Origin: Acinetobacter shaoyimingii
GTDB taxonomy: Bacteria; Pseudomonadota; Gammaproteobacteria; Pseudomonadales; Moraxellaceae
Length of the DNA stretch: 64,000 bases
NCBI RefSeq assembly: GCF_011578045.1
Contig: NZ_CP049801.1
Span: 2,728,001 to 2,792,000, forward strand
Direction of reading: 5' to 3'
In this document: positions 62,439-64,000 of the stretch, piece by piece
How the letters are laid out: every line of letters starts with the position of its first letter
Position numbering within the stretch: the stretch's first letter is position 1
Position numbers and translations under genes: made by a program
Notes under the pieces: model-generated
The model's input: only the letters and a program-made list of their open reading frames with translations
Told to the model about the DNA's origin: nothing
The model's database searches: none

Positions 62439-63995
62439 CTATTGAAGAACAATGTGCAACGGTGCAACCAATTGTGATTGATTTGCGATTGCAATCAATG
62501 GATCAGGATATACACCCACAACCAAAACAGCTAATGCAGCAAGCAATACCATAATACCACCAACTTTTTGACCCCAATGTTTATCGGCATCAATACGAGG
62601 TACATCTGGTGGCGTCATGTACATGACAATCATTACACGCAAGTAGTAATACAAACCAATACCTGAACCAATAATGATCATTGCAGCGTAGAACCAATGT
62701 GCTTCAGACACAACTGTCATCACAAGCAAGAACTTACCAATGAAACCAGCAGTTAACGGAATACCCGCTAAAGACAACATCATTACAGTTAAGGTCGCTG
62801 TTAATACCGGACGACGCCAGAATAAACCGCGATAGTCTGCGAGTGACTCGGCTTCATTGCTGTTGTTATATGGGCTCGACATCAATGCGATTGAACCGAA
62901 AGCACCAATTGTTGTTAATGTATACGTTGCAACATAAACACCAATAGACGTTAAGCTCAAGAATGATGCGCTCACTAAACCAAGCAATAAATAACCAAAA
63001 TGTGCAATTGAAGAGTATGCAAGGATACGTTTCAAGTTGACTTGTTTTACTGCAAGTAAGTTACCAACAATAATTGAAAGTACCGCAATTACAGTAATGA
63101 TGGTCTTAATTGATTCAACGCCAATAACGCCTGAAGACAATAAATAACGTACAAACAATCCAATCATCGCAACTTTAGCGACAGTCGCTAAGAATGTTGC
63201 GATTGGCGCTGGAGCACCTGCATACACGTCTGGAGTCCATTTATGAAATGGTGCCAATGACAATTTAAAGGCAACAGCAGCGACCATTAAACCTAAACCT
63301 AAAATACCGTATACAGAAGAGAATTTATCTCCCATTTGCGGTACGTAAGTTTGAAGTTGCATCATCAATTGTGGATCTTGAGTCTTGGTCAATGCCCAGA
63401 ACATGTCATCGACTTGACCTGCGAATGACAATGAACCCATTACTGCATAAACATACGCCATACCCATGAGCAACATTGCAGAAGCCGTTGCTGAAAGCAC
63501 AAGGTATTTCACTCCTGCTTCTAAAGATTTGCTACGTTGATAGGTATATGCAATTAATCCATAAACAGGAATCGACATTAACTCTAAGCTAATAAAGAAC
63601 GACGCAAGGTGCGAACTTACCACCATTAACATTGCGCCCATCACAGACACTAACATCAATAGATAAAGTTCTTCACGATTGTCTTTATAAGAATCAATGT
63701 ATGCATGCGATAAAGTACAACAAGCAAGTGCTGCAATCAAAATCACAAGTTGGTAGAACAAGCCAAATGGATCGACCATGAACAAGTTCATGACAGTGGC
63801 AGGCTTAAGCCCGCCACTGAACATTGTGAGTAGAATATTTGCCAATGCCAAGTTCAGACCAATTACTGATACTGTCGCAATTAAATTATGATTACGTTTA
63901 ATCGCAATCAAAAGCATCACAACAACCGCTGTCAATGCAACGATCATCACTGGCGCTAATGGCATAAGCTCTGCAAAAGATACTGTGAAGTTCAT
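62439..63995 (-). CDS. nuoN: NADH-quinone oxidoreductase subunit N
   Basis: 518 residues, a complete gene whose ATG is six bases inside the window edge. It is a 14-helix antiporter-like subunit of respiratory complex I, pumping protons in the inner membrane. Conserved words are LELMSIPVYGLIAY (about 136-149, with the proton-path Glu), the Lys-bearing FKLSLAPFHKWTPDVYAGAP (about 242-261) and YSSIAHFGYLLLG (about 329-341). nuoN is normally the last gene of the nuo operon, and the terminator below it agrees. nuoM would lie beyond the window. Confidence 0.96.
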   Translation of the reverse strand: MNFTVSFAELMPLAPVMIVALTAVVVMLLIAIKRNHNLIATVSVIGLNLALANILLTMFSGGLKPATVMNLFMVDPFGLFYQLVILIAALACCTLSHAYIDSYKDNREELYLLMLVSVMGAMLMVVSSHLASFFISLELMSIPVYGLIAYTYQRSKSLEAGVKYLVLSATASAMLLMGMAYVYAVMGSLSFAGQVDDMFWALTKTQDPQLMMQLQTYVPQMGDKFSSVYGILGLGLMVAAVAFKLSLAPFHKWTPDVYAGAPAPIATFLATVAKVAMIGLFVRYLLSSGVIGVESIKTIITVIAVLSIIVGNLLAVKQVNLKRILAYSSIAHFGYLLLGLVSASFLSLTSIGVYVATYTLTTIGAFGSIALMSSPYNNSNEAESLADYRGLFWRRPVLTATLTVMMLSLAGIPLTAGFIGKFLLVMTVVSEAHWFYAAMIIIGSGIGLYYYLRVMIVMYMTPPDVPRIDADKHWGQKVGGIMVLLAALAVLVVGVYPDPLIAIANQSQLVAPLHIVLQ

Positions 63996-64000
63996 GACTT

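Overview
The window reads as chromosomal DNA of an Acinetobacter species. It is AT-rich. Its genes closely match the Acinetobacter core: a PilGHIJ-ChpA twitching chemosensory operon, DapE, ProS, MetG, Dcd, Upp and NuoN. It also carries small secreted or lipid-anchored proteins typical of the genus and many short intergenic hairpin terminators. I see no insertion sequence, prophage, CRISPR array or replication origin. The gene assignments come from reading motifs in the sequence; no database search was possible.

Layout. 1-9000: the 3' part of a PepSY/flavodoxin-type membrane reductase, a DUF218 envelope protein, a DUF2750 protein, an eight-gene tRNA-Val/tRNA-Asp array behind a near-consensus promoter, an L,D-transpeptidase, DUF454 and DUF1853 proteins, an entericidin-like lipoprotein and dapE. 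9000-19430 (minus strand): pilG-pilH-pilI-pilJ-chpA plus a CheW/ChpC-like gene, the two-component system that controls type IV pili. 19700-26430: a small secreted protein, an RND efflux adaptor and permease, and proS. 26660-32320 (minus): four tandem secreted proteins that share a motif just after the signal peptide. 32680-39360: dcd, a serine acetyltransferase, the Mrp/ApbC Fe-S ATPase, several small envelope or coiled-coil proteins, a DUF6500-type gene broken by one extra T, and a HEPN-like hypothetical. 39530-47280: metG, a structured intergenic repeat, an orphan PIN-like protein, an exported Mn-type superoxide dismutase, an exported metallo-beta-lactamase-fold hydrolase, a lipocalin-like unknown, a LysE/RhtB exporter and a small lipoprotein. 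47480-50920: a TetR repressor, a 14-TM MFS pump and an EmrA-like adaptor, with a perfect palindrome upstream of tetR. 50920-59400: an M15 peptidase lipoprotein, a PLP-dependent deaminase/desulfhydrase, a BaiN/HI0933-type flavoprotein, an MscS-like channel flanked by two look-alike small membrane proteins, and a divergent ferredoxin reductase/LysR pair. 59440-64000 (minus): three cold-shock-domain proteins in a row, two of them with a membrane anchor, then upp and nuoN.

The main functional units are the Pil-Chp chemosensory operon, two drug-efflux modules (RND and MFS/EmrA) and an envelope and oxidative-stress toolkit. The least explained parts are the three cold-shock/membrane proteins, the PIN-like orphan beside a triple-hairpin repeat, the four-gene secreted cluster, and the long acidic linkers of ChpA.
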